From contig JAAWCE010000033.1 of NCBI GenBank assembly GCA_022793065.1, positions 33,566 through 97,565 on the forward strand: a stretch of 64,000 nucleotides of DNA, read 5' to 3'. This stretch comes from Lachnospiraceae bacterium (GTDB lineage: Bacteria; Bacillota; Clostridia; Lachnospirales; Lachnospiraceae). The position numbers and the translations under genes were made by a program. Below, one piece after another: positions 1-9,093 of this stretch (the stretch's first letter is position 1; the number at the start of each line of letters is the position of its first letter). Below the pieces are notes generated by a model. The model worked only from the letters and a program-made list of their open reading frames with translations. It was not told the DNA's origin and made no database searches.

Positions 1-1351
1 GGCGGATGTGACCGGAAGTGCCGCAATTATTCTGGAATTTAATAAAACGCTTACAGTGACCGGATTTAAGTATGAGAATGCAGGTGCCACTGCAGGAGAA
101 TATGTGGTTTCCGTGCGTTCCGGCGGCGAGTGGAACGATGTGGCAAGCGGAAGTTGGAGCGATTCCGATACAGTGTATTTTGCAAATGAAGACGGCGGAT
201 ATGTAGGTACCTTTGTGACAGATGCTGTCAGAGTGACCTTGACAAATCCGGGCAGTCAGGTATCCATCGGAGAACTGAATGTGTTGGGTGTAACCGGCGA
301 CAATGTTGACTTCAGACGTGTTGATGATGGAAGCGTTGTAATTGGTACTTTGAGCACAGCGTTTAAGTATGGAGACAAGGAAGAAGATGTAATTCCCGCA
401 GGTTCCGTTATATTCACAGGTTCCTACAAGGGAAGTCCGGATTACAATACAGTAATTCTCTTTGACCAGAAGGGAGAGATTGTTGGCGGTACGGATGAAC
501 AAGGCAGACTTGTAGCACAGCAGATTATTTTAGCAGAAGTACCTGACAAGGGCCAGATTCAGAATGTATCAGACGGTACCTGGATTTACTGGATAGAGCC
601 GGAACAGCAGTTGGATTTGAGCGGAATTGAGAAAGTTCGTGCGGAACTTTATCGTGTCAATAATGCGTTTACGCAGGAAGGACAGAGACTTGTTAGCGAT
701 ACTCTGTGGGAAGCAATGCCTTCACAACTGCCAGGAATTGAATTGAGCGGCGGCATGATTCCAAGCAGCCTTTCCATTCCGGCATCAAGCAGTATAGAGA
801 AAAACAGCAGTACTGTGGGGAACAGCAGCACAATACCAAGCAGTTCTAAGCCCAGCAGTACAACACCTGGCAGCAGCAGTACAACACCAGGAAGCAGCAG
901 TACAACACCAGGAAGCAGCAGCACAACGCCGGGAAGCAGCAGTACAACGCCGGGAAGCAGCAGTACAACACCAGGAAGCAGCAGCACAACGCCGGGAAGC
1001 AGCAGTACGACACCAGGCAGCAGTGATGTGCCGGGAAGCAGCAGTACAACACCTGGCAGCAGTGATGTGCCGGGAAGCAGCAGTACAACACCAGGCAGCA
1101 GTGATGTGCCGGGAAGCAGCAGTACGACACCAGGCAGCAGTGATGTGCCGGGAAGCAGCAGTACAACACCTGGCAGCAGTGAAACAGCAGGAAGCAGTGA
1201 AACACCCAGCAGTACAATACCCAGCAGCAGTACAGTGCCAAGCAGTAGTGAAGCATCTGGCAGCAGTACAATGTCAAGCAGCAGTGTGGTATCGGATAGC
1301 AGTGCGGAGCCAAGTAGTAGTGAAGTATCTGGCGGCAGTGTAAATCAATAA
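1..1351 (+). CDS. Surface protein with Ser/Thr/Pro-rich repeat tail, 5' end outside window
   Basis: The reading frame is open from base 2 of the window, so the N-terminus lies upstream. The first ~95 visible residues end in a strand pattern ([10 protein letters not shown], then [14 protein letters not shown]) that resembles a discoidin/F5-8C-type carbohydrate-binding fold. This is a weak call. A further ~140-residue region of unknown type follows. From about base 780 the protein is low complexity: roughly seven GSSSTTP heptads, four [13 protein letters not shown] units, then degenerate SSS motifs to the stop. There is no LPxTG motif and no C-terminal membrane segment, so the anchor, if any, must lie upstream or be absent. 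The next gene encodes a membrane-anchored protein with a similar linker, so the two may work together at the cell surface (inference). Confidence 0.75.
   Translation, partial: ADVTGSAAIILEFNKTLTVTGFKYENAGATAGEYVVSVRSGGEWNDVASGSWSDSDTVYFANEDGGYVGTFVTDAVRVTLTNPGSQVSIGELNVLGVTGDNVDFRRVDDGSVVIGTLSTAFKYGDKEEDVIPAGSVIFTGSYKGSPDYNTVILFDQKGEIVGGTDEQGRLVAQQIILAEVPDKGQIQNVSDGTWIYWIEPEQQLDLSGIEKVRAELYRVNNAFTQEGQRLVSDTLWEAMPSQLPGIELSGGMIPSSLSIPASSSIEKNSSTVGNSSTIPSSSKPSSTTPGSSSTTPGSSSTTPGSSSTTPGSSSTTPGSSSTTPGSSSTTPGSSSTTPGSSDVPGSSSTTPGSSDVPGSSSTTPGSSDVPGSSSTTPGSSDVPGSSSTTPGSSETAGSSETPSSTIPSSSTVPSSSEASGSSTMSSSSVVSDSSAEPSSSEVSGGSVNQ
849..1180 (+). repeat. Coding tandem repeats (21-nt and 39-nt units)
   Basis: In-frame tandem repeats encode GSSSTTP (21 nt, about seven copies) followed by [13 protein letters not shown] (39 nt, four copies). 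Units are multiples of three, so copy-number change would alter length but not frame. Individual copies differ only at third positions (acaccagg versus acgccggg), which points to recent expansion. Confidence 0.85.
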
Positions 1352-1434
1352 CTGTTGATATGGATTTGCAGCAGTAAAATCAGTAGCAGTCAATCATATT
1401 ATAACGTGACGCATATATTGCGTAAAAGTATTGT

Positions 1435-1460
1435 GGCCCCGGTCGAATGGCCGGGGTGCA
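1435..1460 (+). other. GC-rich hairpin between the two surface-protein genes
   Basis: GCCCCGG and CCGGGGT arms surround a short loop (tcgaatgg). The hairpin lies about 20 bases before the next start codon. There is no T-run, so it is not a typical intrinsic terminator. It may be a processing or attenuating structure between the two genes. Confidence 0.4.
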
Positions 1461-1478
1461 GTATAAATGAGGTAAGAC

Positions 1479-2558
1479 ATGAAGAAAAAAATATGGAGTA
1501 TGTTGGTCACGACCTTTTTGTTCATCGGCATTTCATCCATGCGGTGCTTTGCAGAAGGCGGAAATGAGGTTCGGCTGGATCAGGAAGGAACCGTGACAAT
1601 TATATCCCCATCTGCGGCGGCGGAGGGGGTTTCCTCTCTTCAATTCAGTGTGACAATTGACGCAGGAAATGCGGAAAGAGTGGAGTTTGCCTTTGACCAA
1701 AGCAATGCCAAAATTGCCGAATATCGCTATAATAAGGATGAGAAAAAGTTAAATGTTTATCTGGCAGGCACCGAAGCGCTTTTTGCAGAGGGAGCGGATA
1801 CTTTGACAATGGGCAAAGTAAAGGTACTGGATGCAGCGGGCAGAGATGTTGCAGCTACGGTCAGTATTGTTGCGGATTCCGTGCAATATGTGGATGGCAC
1901 GGAACTCAAGACTATGGAAGGTGTAACGGTTTCGGACCCGGTAAAGATACATGATAATAACCAGGGAGCAACGAATCCCCCCAGCGGAGGTGACACGCCG
2001 GGAACCACCAATCCTCCCAGCGGAGGCGACACGCCGGGAACCACCGCCCCCCCCAGTGGAGGCGATAATAATCAGGGTGGAAATAGCAATGATGACAATG
2101 ACGACGATTCTGATGATGGGGATGATGATAATGATTCACAGAATTCCGGTACTCAGGCGTCAACACCCTCTCAGAGTACTTCCAATAATCGGAGACCAGG
2201 AACCATTAGTGGGACACAAATAGCAGGTCGTCCTCAGGGAGGAAATCAGGGAACTGCCGGTAGTTCGTCGGCACCCAGCAGTACGCCTGTACCTACGCCT
2301 AAAGTGACGGCAACCCCGACTGCGAAGCCTGAAGTGACAGCAACACCTGTGCCTTCAACTGAGAGTAGTTCCAGTGAGGCAGCACAGCCTTCGTCCACAC
2401 CAGAATCGTTGCCCACGGGCGGGAGCCAGGATCACACGGAGTCCGAGAGTGGAACGAATTGGATATTAATTATCGTTATCATTGCAGTTGTTTTATGTGC
2501 CGGAGTGGGTGTAATGGCAGTGGTAATGTTAAATCGTAAGCCAGGGCGAAAGAATTAG
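1479..2558 (+). CDS. Membrane-anchored surface protein with cohesin-like domain
   Basis: The 359-residue protein starts at an ATG preceded by GAGG. It has a signal peptide (MKKKIWSMLVTTFLFIGISS) and then a ~130-residue domain with the amphipathic strand pattern of cohesin-type modules (VSSLQFSVTIDAG, TLTMGKVKVLD). A long linker with NPPSGGDTPGTT repeats, an Asp/Asn-rich stretch and TPKVTATPTAKP-like segments follows. A C-terminal transmembrane helix (NWILIIVIIAVVLCAG) ends in a basic stop-transfer tail (RKPGRKN). The membrane anchor and extracellular linker are clear. The cohesin assignment is by pattern only. It probably forms a transcription unit with the repeat protein upstream. Confidence 0.75.
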   Translation: MKKKIWSMLVTTFLFIGISSMRCFAEGGNEVRLDQEGTVTIISPSAAAEGVSSLQFSVTIDAGNAERVEFAFDQSNAKIAEYRYNKDEKKLNVYLAGTEALFAEGADTLTMGKVKVLDAAGRDVAATVSIVADSVQYVDGTELKTMEGVTVSDPVKIHDNNQGATNPPSGGDTPGTTNPPSGGDTPGTTAPPSGGDNNQGGNSNDDNDDDSDDGDDDNDSQNSGTQASTPSQSTSNNRRPGTISGTQIAGRPQGGNQGTAGSSSAPSSTPVPTPKVTATPTAKPEVTATPVPSTESSSSEAAQPSSTPESLPTGGSQDHTESESGTNWILIIVIIAVVLCAGVGVMAVVMLNRKPGRKN

Positions 2559-2646
2559 TATGAAGAGAATTCTTCTAAGCTAATTGGTACGATACATGTA
2601 TAAGTAATATAAGACTATGAAAAGGCTGTAGACGGAAAGATACACG

Positions 2647-2697
2647 CGGCTCCCATGGGAAACTTGTCTTTGATAGGCAAGGTGCCTGTGGGAGCCG
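2647..2697 (+). other. Two-tier hairpin in leader of aldo/keto reductase gene
   Basis: CGGCTCCCA (2647-2655) pairs with TGGGAGCCG (2689-2697). Inside, CTTGTCT (2663-2669) pairs with AGGCAAG (2675-2681) around a TTGAT loop. There is no T-run after it, so it reads as a structured leader rather than a terminator. It is followed about 25 bases later by the shared 32-bp leader segment. Confidence 0.55.
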
Positions 2698-2720
2698 TAG
2701 TTTTAAAGCAGAAACCAAAA

Positions 2721-2752
2721 CAAGTTCCTGTAAGCGGGAGCTGGAATAGGAG
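2721..2752 (+). promoter_or_regulatory. Shared 32-bp leader segment carrying the SD (copy 1)
   Basis: This 32-base segment runs from caagttcctg to ctggaataggag and recurs at 33078-33109 with only two substitutions. Both copies put the AGGAG ribosome binding site just upstream of the start codon of an otherwise unrelated gene. The GTTCC and GGA(G/A)C arms form a small hairpin right before the SD. Confidence 0.6.
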
Positions 2753-2759
2753 AACATAT

Positions 2760-3782
2760 ATGGCAAAGGTAACATTGGGAAATACAGGGATTACGGTGGA
2801 AAAGAATTCCTTTGGCGCACTGCCCATTCAAAGGATTTCCACAGAAGAGGCTGTAAAACTTCTGCGTAAAGCGTATGACCATGGAGTAACTTTTTATGAC
2901 ACGGCCCGTTTTTATACAGACAGCGAGGAAAAACTGGGAGAAGCATTTGACGGAATGAGGGAAAAAGTCTATATTGCAACCAAAACGGGTGCTGTGGATG
3001 GGGAGGGATTTTGGAAAGATTTACATACTTCTTTGAGAAATCTCCGCACGGATTATATTGATTTGTACCAGTTTCATAATCCCGGCTTCTGCCCTAAGCC
3101 CGGAGATGGAAGCGGTCTTTATGAGGCTATGATCGAGGCAAAAGAAAAGGGTATGGTGCGGCATGTGGGCATTACAAACCACCGTTTGAATGTGGCAAAT
3201 GAAGCTGTGGAAAGCGGACTTTATGAGACGTTACAATTTCCGTTCTGCTATTTGGCCACACAAAAGGACATTGCTCTGGTTGAGAAGTGTAAAGCAGCCG
3301 GTATGGGATTCATCGCTATGAAAGCATTGTCAGGAGGATTGATTACCAATTCGGCTGCGGCGTATGCGTTCCTTGCCCAATATGATAATGTACTGCCTAT
3401 TTGGGGCGTTCAGAGGGAAGCGGAATTGGATGAATTTCTTTCCTATATAGACAATCCACCCCAAATGACAGAGGAACTGGCCGACGTGATTGCTCGTGAC
3501 AGAGAAGAATTGCTGGGAGATTTCTGTCGCGGCTGTGGTTATTGTATGCCTTGTCCTGTGGGAATCGAAATCAATAACTGTGCTCGAATGAGTCTTCTGA
3601 TAAGGCGTTCACCTTCGGCGGAGCAGTTGACTCCCCAGGTAAAGGCAAAAATGAAAAAAATAGAAGAATGTCTTCACTGCGGCAAATGTAAATTAAAATG
3701 TCCTTATGGACTGGATACGCCCGCACTTTTACAGAAAAACTATAAAGACTATTGTGAAATTTTAGCCGGGAAAGCGATATAA
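2760..3782 (+). CDS. Aldo/keto reductase with C-terminal 4Fe-4S domain
   Basis: The 340-residue protein is a predicted oxidoreductase of the aldo/keto reductase superfamily. The N-terminal TIM barrel shows the usual tetrad context: Asp and Tyr in TFYDTARFYT, Lys in IATKTG, His in YQFHNPG. The C-terminal ~90 residues hold two ferredoxin-type cysteine clusters: CRGCGYCMPCP near residues 256-266 and CLHCGKCKLKCP near 304-315. Electrons probably pass between iron-sulphur clusters and a nicotinamide-linked active site; the substrate is unknown. The start is set at the ATG after GGAATAGGAG. A longer frame from 2655 would translate the structured leader and was rejected. Confidence 0.88.
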   Translation: MAKVTLGNTGITVEKNSFGALPIQRISTEEAVKLLRKAYDHGVTFYDTARFYTDSEEKLGEAFDGMREKVYIATKTGAVDGEGFWKDLHTSLRNLRTDYIDLYQFHNPGFCPKPGDGSGLYEAMIEAKEKGMVRHVGITNHRLNVANEAVESGLYETLQFPFCYLATQKDIALVEKCKAAGMGFIAMKALSGGLITNSAAAYAFLAQYDNVLPIWGVQREAELDEFLSYIDNPPQMTEELADVIARDREELLGDFCRGCGYCMPCPVGIEINNCARMSLLIRRSPSAEQLTPQVKAKMKKIEECLHCGKCKLKCPYGLDTPALLQKNYKDYCEILAGKAI

Positions 3783-3930
3783 AAATATTTCATAAATCAT
3801 CCTGTATCTAATGAATTTTGCAGACAGCGGTCCAATGGATAGCAGAGTTTAAAAAGCGATTTCCGGAAAAGATTTCCAGGAATGGTATCCTTATGACAGG
3901 GAAAACTACAGGAAGAAAGTAAAATCATAA

Positions 3931-5271
<1,341 letters not shown>

Positions 5272-5321
5272 TTTCGCTTATATTTTTATTTTCACAGAAG
5301 AAGTAAAAACAGTATTAAATG

Positions 5322-5353
5322 ATTCCCCCGGTTTTTGTCCGGGGGATATTATT
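5322..5353 (+). terminator. Intrinsic terminator after eno
   Basis: ATTCCCCCGG and CCGGGGGAT form a GC-rich stem with a TTTTTGT loop, followed by a T-rich tract (attattttg). Confidence 0.8.
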
Positions 5354-5512
5354 TTGTGTGAAAATCTATGGGAAGTAAGTTTGCTGTCCATGGGGCGCGG
5401 ATATTTTCTGGTTTGATTATAGCTGTGTTAAATAATGTTTACAGCGAAAGACAATAAAATTTTATGGCCGTGAGTTTAAATTCGGAAAAATGTAGAAAAA
5501 AACAAAAAAATC

Positions 5513-5541
5513 TTGACAGTTGGGAAAGTGTTATTTATACT
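5513..5541 (+). promoter_or_regulatory. Sigma-A promoter of the opp operon
   Basis: TTGACA (5513-5518), a 17-base spacer and TATACT (5536-5541). Transcription would start near 5548 and leave a ~145-base untranslated leader. The leader contains a small hairpin (GAATCA/TGATTC near 5594-5614). Nothing else was recognised between eno and oppA. Confidence 0.8.
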
Positions 5542-5691
5542 TAACTATATTGGATGTATGCTTTGACTTATTGTATACAAGTATTCAGACAGGATGAATC
5601 ATCTGTGGATTGATTCTTTTTGTTTTTCCTGGTAGTTTAAGGCAATAAAGCATAAAAGTATACGATCCAAAATAGATAGGAGGAGAAAGTT

Positions 5692-7884
5692 ATGAAAAGA
5701 AAAAAGTTACTTGCTTTTGTTCTGGCTTCCGCAATGACCTTAAGTATGGCTGCATGCGGTAATAGCGGTGATCCGGCGGAAAACAGTTCGTCTACGAGTC
5801 AGGAATCCAGCGGCAGCTCTACTACGCCGGACAGTTCGTCCGACCAGGGTTCCAGCCAGGCGTCCGGCGATGCCTCTACGCCTAACGGGGGGGGCACTTA
5901 TGAAAATAAGGTTATTCTGGGAGACATTACCGAAATGAGCGGTGATTTCCGTTATCCCGGTTGGGGAAGCAGCAGTGCGGGCGCGGCTGACCAGGCAATC
6001 TATTTCCTTACCGCAGGGTATGCCACCCAGGAAACGAACCAGGGAGGCGCTTATGTCTGGAATGATACGGTTGTAAAGAGTCACTCTGAGGAAGAAAATG
6101 CGGATGGTACGATTACTTATACCGTGACAATCAATGATGACCTGAAGTTTAGCGACGGTTCTCCGATTACAGTGAAGAACTATCTTGCAAGACTGTTGGC
6201 AACGGCCAGCCCTGTTGCAGTGGAAGCAGGTCTTCCCGGTACGGCAGGCCAGGCTTTTGTGGGATATGAGTCTTTTAACGCTTATACGGGTACGGAAGCA
6301 GAAGGCGCTACCAAAGAATTCAGCGGTGTGCGTATGTTGGATGATTATACCTATTCTTTGACCGTATCCACCGATTATTATCCGTATTATTTTGCATTTA
6401 CTTATGCCGGTTTGACATGTGCTCCCGACGGCTTGTTCACGGGTGACGGTGTGGATGTGTTTGACGACGGTAACGGCGTATATCTGAGCGATAATTTCTA
6501 TGAGAAGAACGGCGATAGCTATGTTAAGGCCGCCGAGATAGTGGCGAATCGCTATGATGTGGAGAAATATCCCTTCTCCGGTCCTTATGTGATTTCAGAA
6601 TGGGATGCATCCACGAAACAGTGTACTATGACAATCAATCCTGAATTTAAGGGCAACTTTGAGGGACAGAAGCCTTCTATTGAGACTATTGTTTATGTCA
6701 AGATTATTGAAGAAACCCAGTTGGCGACTCTTACCAGCGGCGGTGTGGACGTTCTGGGCGGCATTACCGGCGGGAAAGAGACTGCCGCAGCACTGGCAGT
6801 GGTTGACGATGTGAATTTCTCCGAGGTACATTACCAGAGAGCAGGTTATGGCGTCATTGAGTTTGACTGTGACTTTGGCCCTACCATGTTCCAGGAGGTT
6901 CGTCAGGCAGTTACCTATCTGTTGAATCGTACTGAGTTCTGTCAGGCGTTTACCGGCGGATACGGCGTGGTGGTTGACGGCCCTTACAGCCCGGACTTTA
7001 CCATGTGGAAAGCCGTACAGGACGACATTGAATTGATTGATTATTCCTTCTCTCCCGATACCGCTAAGAAAGTACTTGAAGATGGCGGCTGGGTATATAA
7101 TTCCAAGGGTGAAGCTTATGTGGAAGGCGCTACGGGCGTAGACGCAGTGCGTTACAAAAAGCTGACCAAGGAGGAAGCGGAAGTGCTGGATGGCGTAAAT
7201 AAGAGTTATGCTTCCGTTGCCAATACCGACGGCGTGACTTATCAGACTGTAGAGGTCAACGGCGAGTATTATATGCCGCTGGCAATTAACTGGTTTGGTT
7301 CTTCACCGAACTCTGTAACAGATATGCTTTCAACCACTTTGGCAAACAGTTCCGATTTGGCGGCGGCCGGAATGGTAATCCGCGCTACCACAGGCGACTT
7401 TACTAAATTGCAGGGTGAAATTCACCGTGAGCCTTCTTATGGATACGGCGGAACCCCTACCTATGGCATGTATAATCTGGCAAGGGGCTGGAACTCTGCA
7501 ATGTATGATTATGCTTTCAACTGGTCTTTGGACCCTAAGTACTTCCCTTACTCCATGAATAAATTGTATGACGAGTATGATAAGGAATTCCCTTATGACC
7601 AGAAGGCAGAGAAGCTGACGTTGGAAGAGGCAAAGGCTGCTTCCGGCGATAAGCTGGGTATGGATTATCTGTCTATGGCTATGGTGTACAATGCGACTAC
7701 CGAAGAAGAGTACAATGAGTGGTGGATGGCTTATATTGAAAGATGGAATGAGCTGATGCCTGATATCCCTCTGTATTCAAATTATTACTATGACGTATAC
7801 AATTCCAAGTTGGAGAACTTCCAAACTTCTCCGTTCTTTGACCAGCGCAGGGCAATTCTTTATGCGAATGTGAAGGGATATTAA
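5692..7884 (+). CDS. Oligopeptide ABC transporter substrate-binding lipoprotein
   Basis: This is a solute-binding protein of the SBP_bac_5 (OppA/DppA) family that captures peptides outside the membrane. A lipoprotein signal peptide ends in MAAC with the lipidated Cys at residue 22. A Ser-rich spacer follows to about residue 65. The binding domain shows family features such as FSDGSPITVKNYLARLLA, the PFSGPYVISEWD segment and the C-terminal ERWNELMPDIPLYSNYYYDVYNSKL. At 730 residues it is clearly longer than usual (about 530-600), with extra sequence in the middle and C-terminal third. It is the first gene of a five-gene operon and is followed by a hairpin that may raise its expression over the membrane subunits. 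Confidence 0.92.
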   Translation: MKRKKLLAFVLASAMTLSMAACGNSGDPAENSSSTSQESSGSSTTPDSSSDQGSSQASGDASTPNGGGTYENKVILGDITEMSGDFRYPGWGSSSAGAADQAIYFLTAGYATQETNQGGAYVWNDTVVKSHSEEENADGTITYTVTINDDLKFSDGSPITVKNYLARLLATASPVAVEAGLPGTAGQAFVGYESFNAYTGTEAEGATKEFSGVRMLDDYTYSLTVSTDYYPYYFAFTYAGLTCAPDGLFTGDGVDVFDDGNGVYLSDNFYEKNGDSYVKAAEIVANRYDVEKYPFSGPYVISEWDASTKQCTMTINPEFKGNFEGQKPSIETIVYVKIIEETQLATLTSGGVDVLGGITGGKETAAALAVVDDVNFSEVHYQRAGYGVIEFDCDFGPTMFQEVRQAVTYLLNRTEFCQAFTGGYGVVVDGPYSPDFTMWKAVQDDIELIDYSFSPDTAKKVLEDGGWVYNSKGEAYVEGATGVDAVRYKKLTKEEAEVLDGVNKSYASVANTDGVTYQTVEVNGEYYMPLAINWFGSSPNSVTDMLSTTLANSSDLAAAGMVIRATTGDFTKLQGEIHREPSYGYGGTPTYGMYNLARGWNSAMYDYAFNWSLDPKYFPYSMNKLYDEYDKEFPYDQKAEKLTLEEAKAASGDKLGMDYLSMAMVYNATTEEEYNEWWMAYIERWNELMPDIPLYSNYYYDVYNSKLENFQTSPFFDQRRAILYANVKGY

Positions 7885-7928
7885 GTCCGGAAGTCTGTTT
7901 CAAATCATTGAATTTGAGATCAAACAGG

Positions 7929-7964
7929 AAGGGGCAGCCGTAAGAAAGACTGCCCCTTTCTTAT
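7929..7964 (+). terminator. Hairpin between oppA-like and oppB-like genes (partial terminator)
   Basis: AAGGGGCAG (7930-7938) pairs with CTGCCCCTT (7951-7959), followed by TCTT. Such a structure after the binding-protein gene typically lowers read-through or protects the upstream mRNA, giving more binding protein than permease (inference). Confidence 0.65.
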
Positions 7965-8049
7965 GAAAGGGGCGTAAAGGCTTGCTTTTGTAAAATTAAC
8001 AAGAAATATTTTGTGACCTTAAAATCAGTATCAGAAAAGGGAGTGCGAT

Positions 8050-9078
8050 ATGGGCAAGTATATATTGAAAAGACTGGGCTATATGGTAGTTGTACTGCTG
8101 ATTCTCTCCTTTTTAATGTTCCTTGTGTACTCCATCATCCCTTTTGACCGGGCTGTGGCGGAGGCGGAGCAGTATAGGGAAGGGTTGAAAAATAATCCTA
8201 ACGCAGTGGAACTCTACAATGCCAAAGTGGAAGAATTGCGTCGGGAATTGGGAACGGATCAGAATGTGATAGTGCGTTATTTGGGATGGATTGGCGTGGC
8301 GCCCATTAACGGCAAATACAATGGGATTCTTCAGGGAAATCTGGGATACAGCTATCAGTACGACAGACCGGCGCGGGATGTGCTGGCGGATCCGATGAAG
8401 AATACAATTTTCATTAATATTTTTGCGACTATTTTCGGGTTGGGAATTACCATTCCCCTTGGTATTTTTTGTGCTGTCCACAGAGGCAGCAAAAGGGATA
8501 CTGCCATTCAGACTTGTACGATTGTGGGATACAGTATTCCATCATTTATTACAGCGATTGTGTTTATTTGGATTTTTGCGATTACGCTGGGGTGGTTTCC
8601 AGTGTCCGGTATGAAGACGCCGGGATCTAACTATACTGGCTTTGCAAAATTGAAGGATGAATTATATTATATGGCGTTGCCTTTGATTGTTATGACCTTT
8701 TCTTCTTTGGGCGGTATGACCCGTTATGTGAGAGCTTCCATGTCAGAAGCGCTTTCGCTGGATTGTATCCGTACTGCCAGAGCGAAGGGATTGGTGGAGA
8801 AGACGGTTATCTACAGTCATGCCTTCCGAAATGCTCTGGTTCCTATTATCACCCTGGTGATTGGGTGGTTTATTGGTATTTTCGCGGGTTCTCTTGTAAT
8901 TGAAAATATTTTCGGCCTGAACGGTGTAGGTCGTATTTATATAATTAGTTTAACGGATAAGGATTTTGAAGTGGTTCTGCTGCTTCAGATGTTCTATGTA
9001 ATTACCAGCCTGGTAGGCAATTTGGTGATTGATGTGGCGTATGGTTTGGCGGATCCCAGAGTCCGTGTCAACAAGTAA
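8050..9078 (+). CDS. Oligopeptide ABC transporter permease, OppB type
   Basis: The 342-residue integral membrane protein of the OppB/DppB family begins with the typical YILKRLGYMVVVLLILSFL first helix. It carries the family region LGYSYQYDRPARDVL, and the EAA loop (ARAKGLVEKTVIYSHAFRNALVP) that contacts the ATPases. It forms the translocation pore with the OppC-type protein encoded next. The gene starts at an ATG behind GGGAG, 165 bases after the binding protein and 15 bases before oppC. The extracellular loop after helix 1 is slightly long and charged but within the family's range. Confidence 0.93.
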   Translation: MGKYILKRLGYMVVVLLILSFLMFLVYSIIPFDRAVAEAEQYREGLKNNPNAVELYNAKVEELRRELGTDQNVIVRYLGWIGVAPINGKYNGILQGNLGYSYQYDRPARDVLADPMKNTIFINIFATIFGLGITIPLGIFCAVHRGSKRDTAIQTCTIVGYSIPSFITAIVFIWIFAITLGWFPVSGMKTPGSNYTGFAKLKDELYYMALPLIVMTFSSLGGMTRYVRASMSEALSLDCIRTARAKGLVEKTVIYSHAFRNALVPIITLVIGWFIGIFAGSLVIENIFGLNGVGRIYIISLTDKDFEVVLLLQMFYVITSLVGNLVIDVAYGLADPRVRVNK

Positions 9079-9093
9079 AGGAGGGAAGGGAAA

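Noticed and set aside
649..1313. Minus-strand low-complexity frames (LLLPGVV and CCFLVLYCC repeats)
   Set aside because: Both are complements of the Ser/Thr/Pro coding repeats.
2655..2759. 35-residue N-terminal extension of the aldo/keto reductase
   Set aside because: It would translate the structured leader and the SD; the family N-terminus (VTLGNTGI) begins right after ATG 2760.
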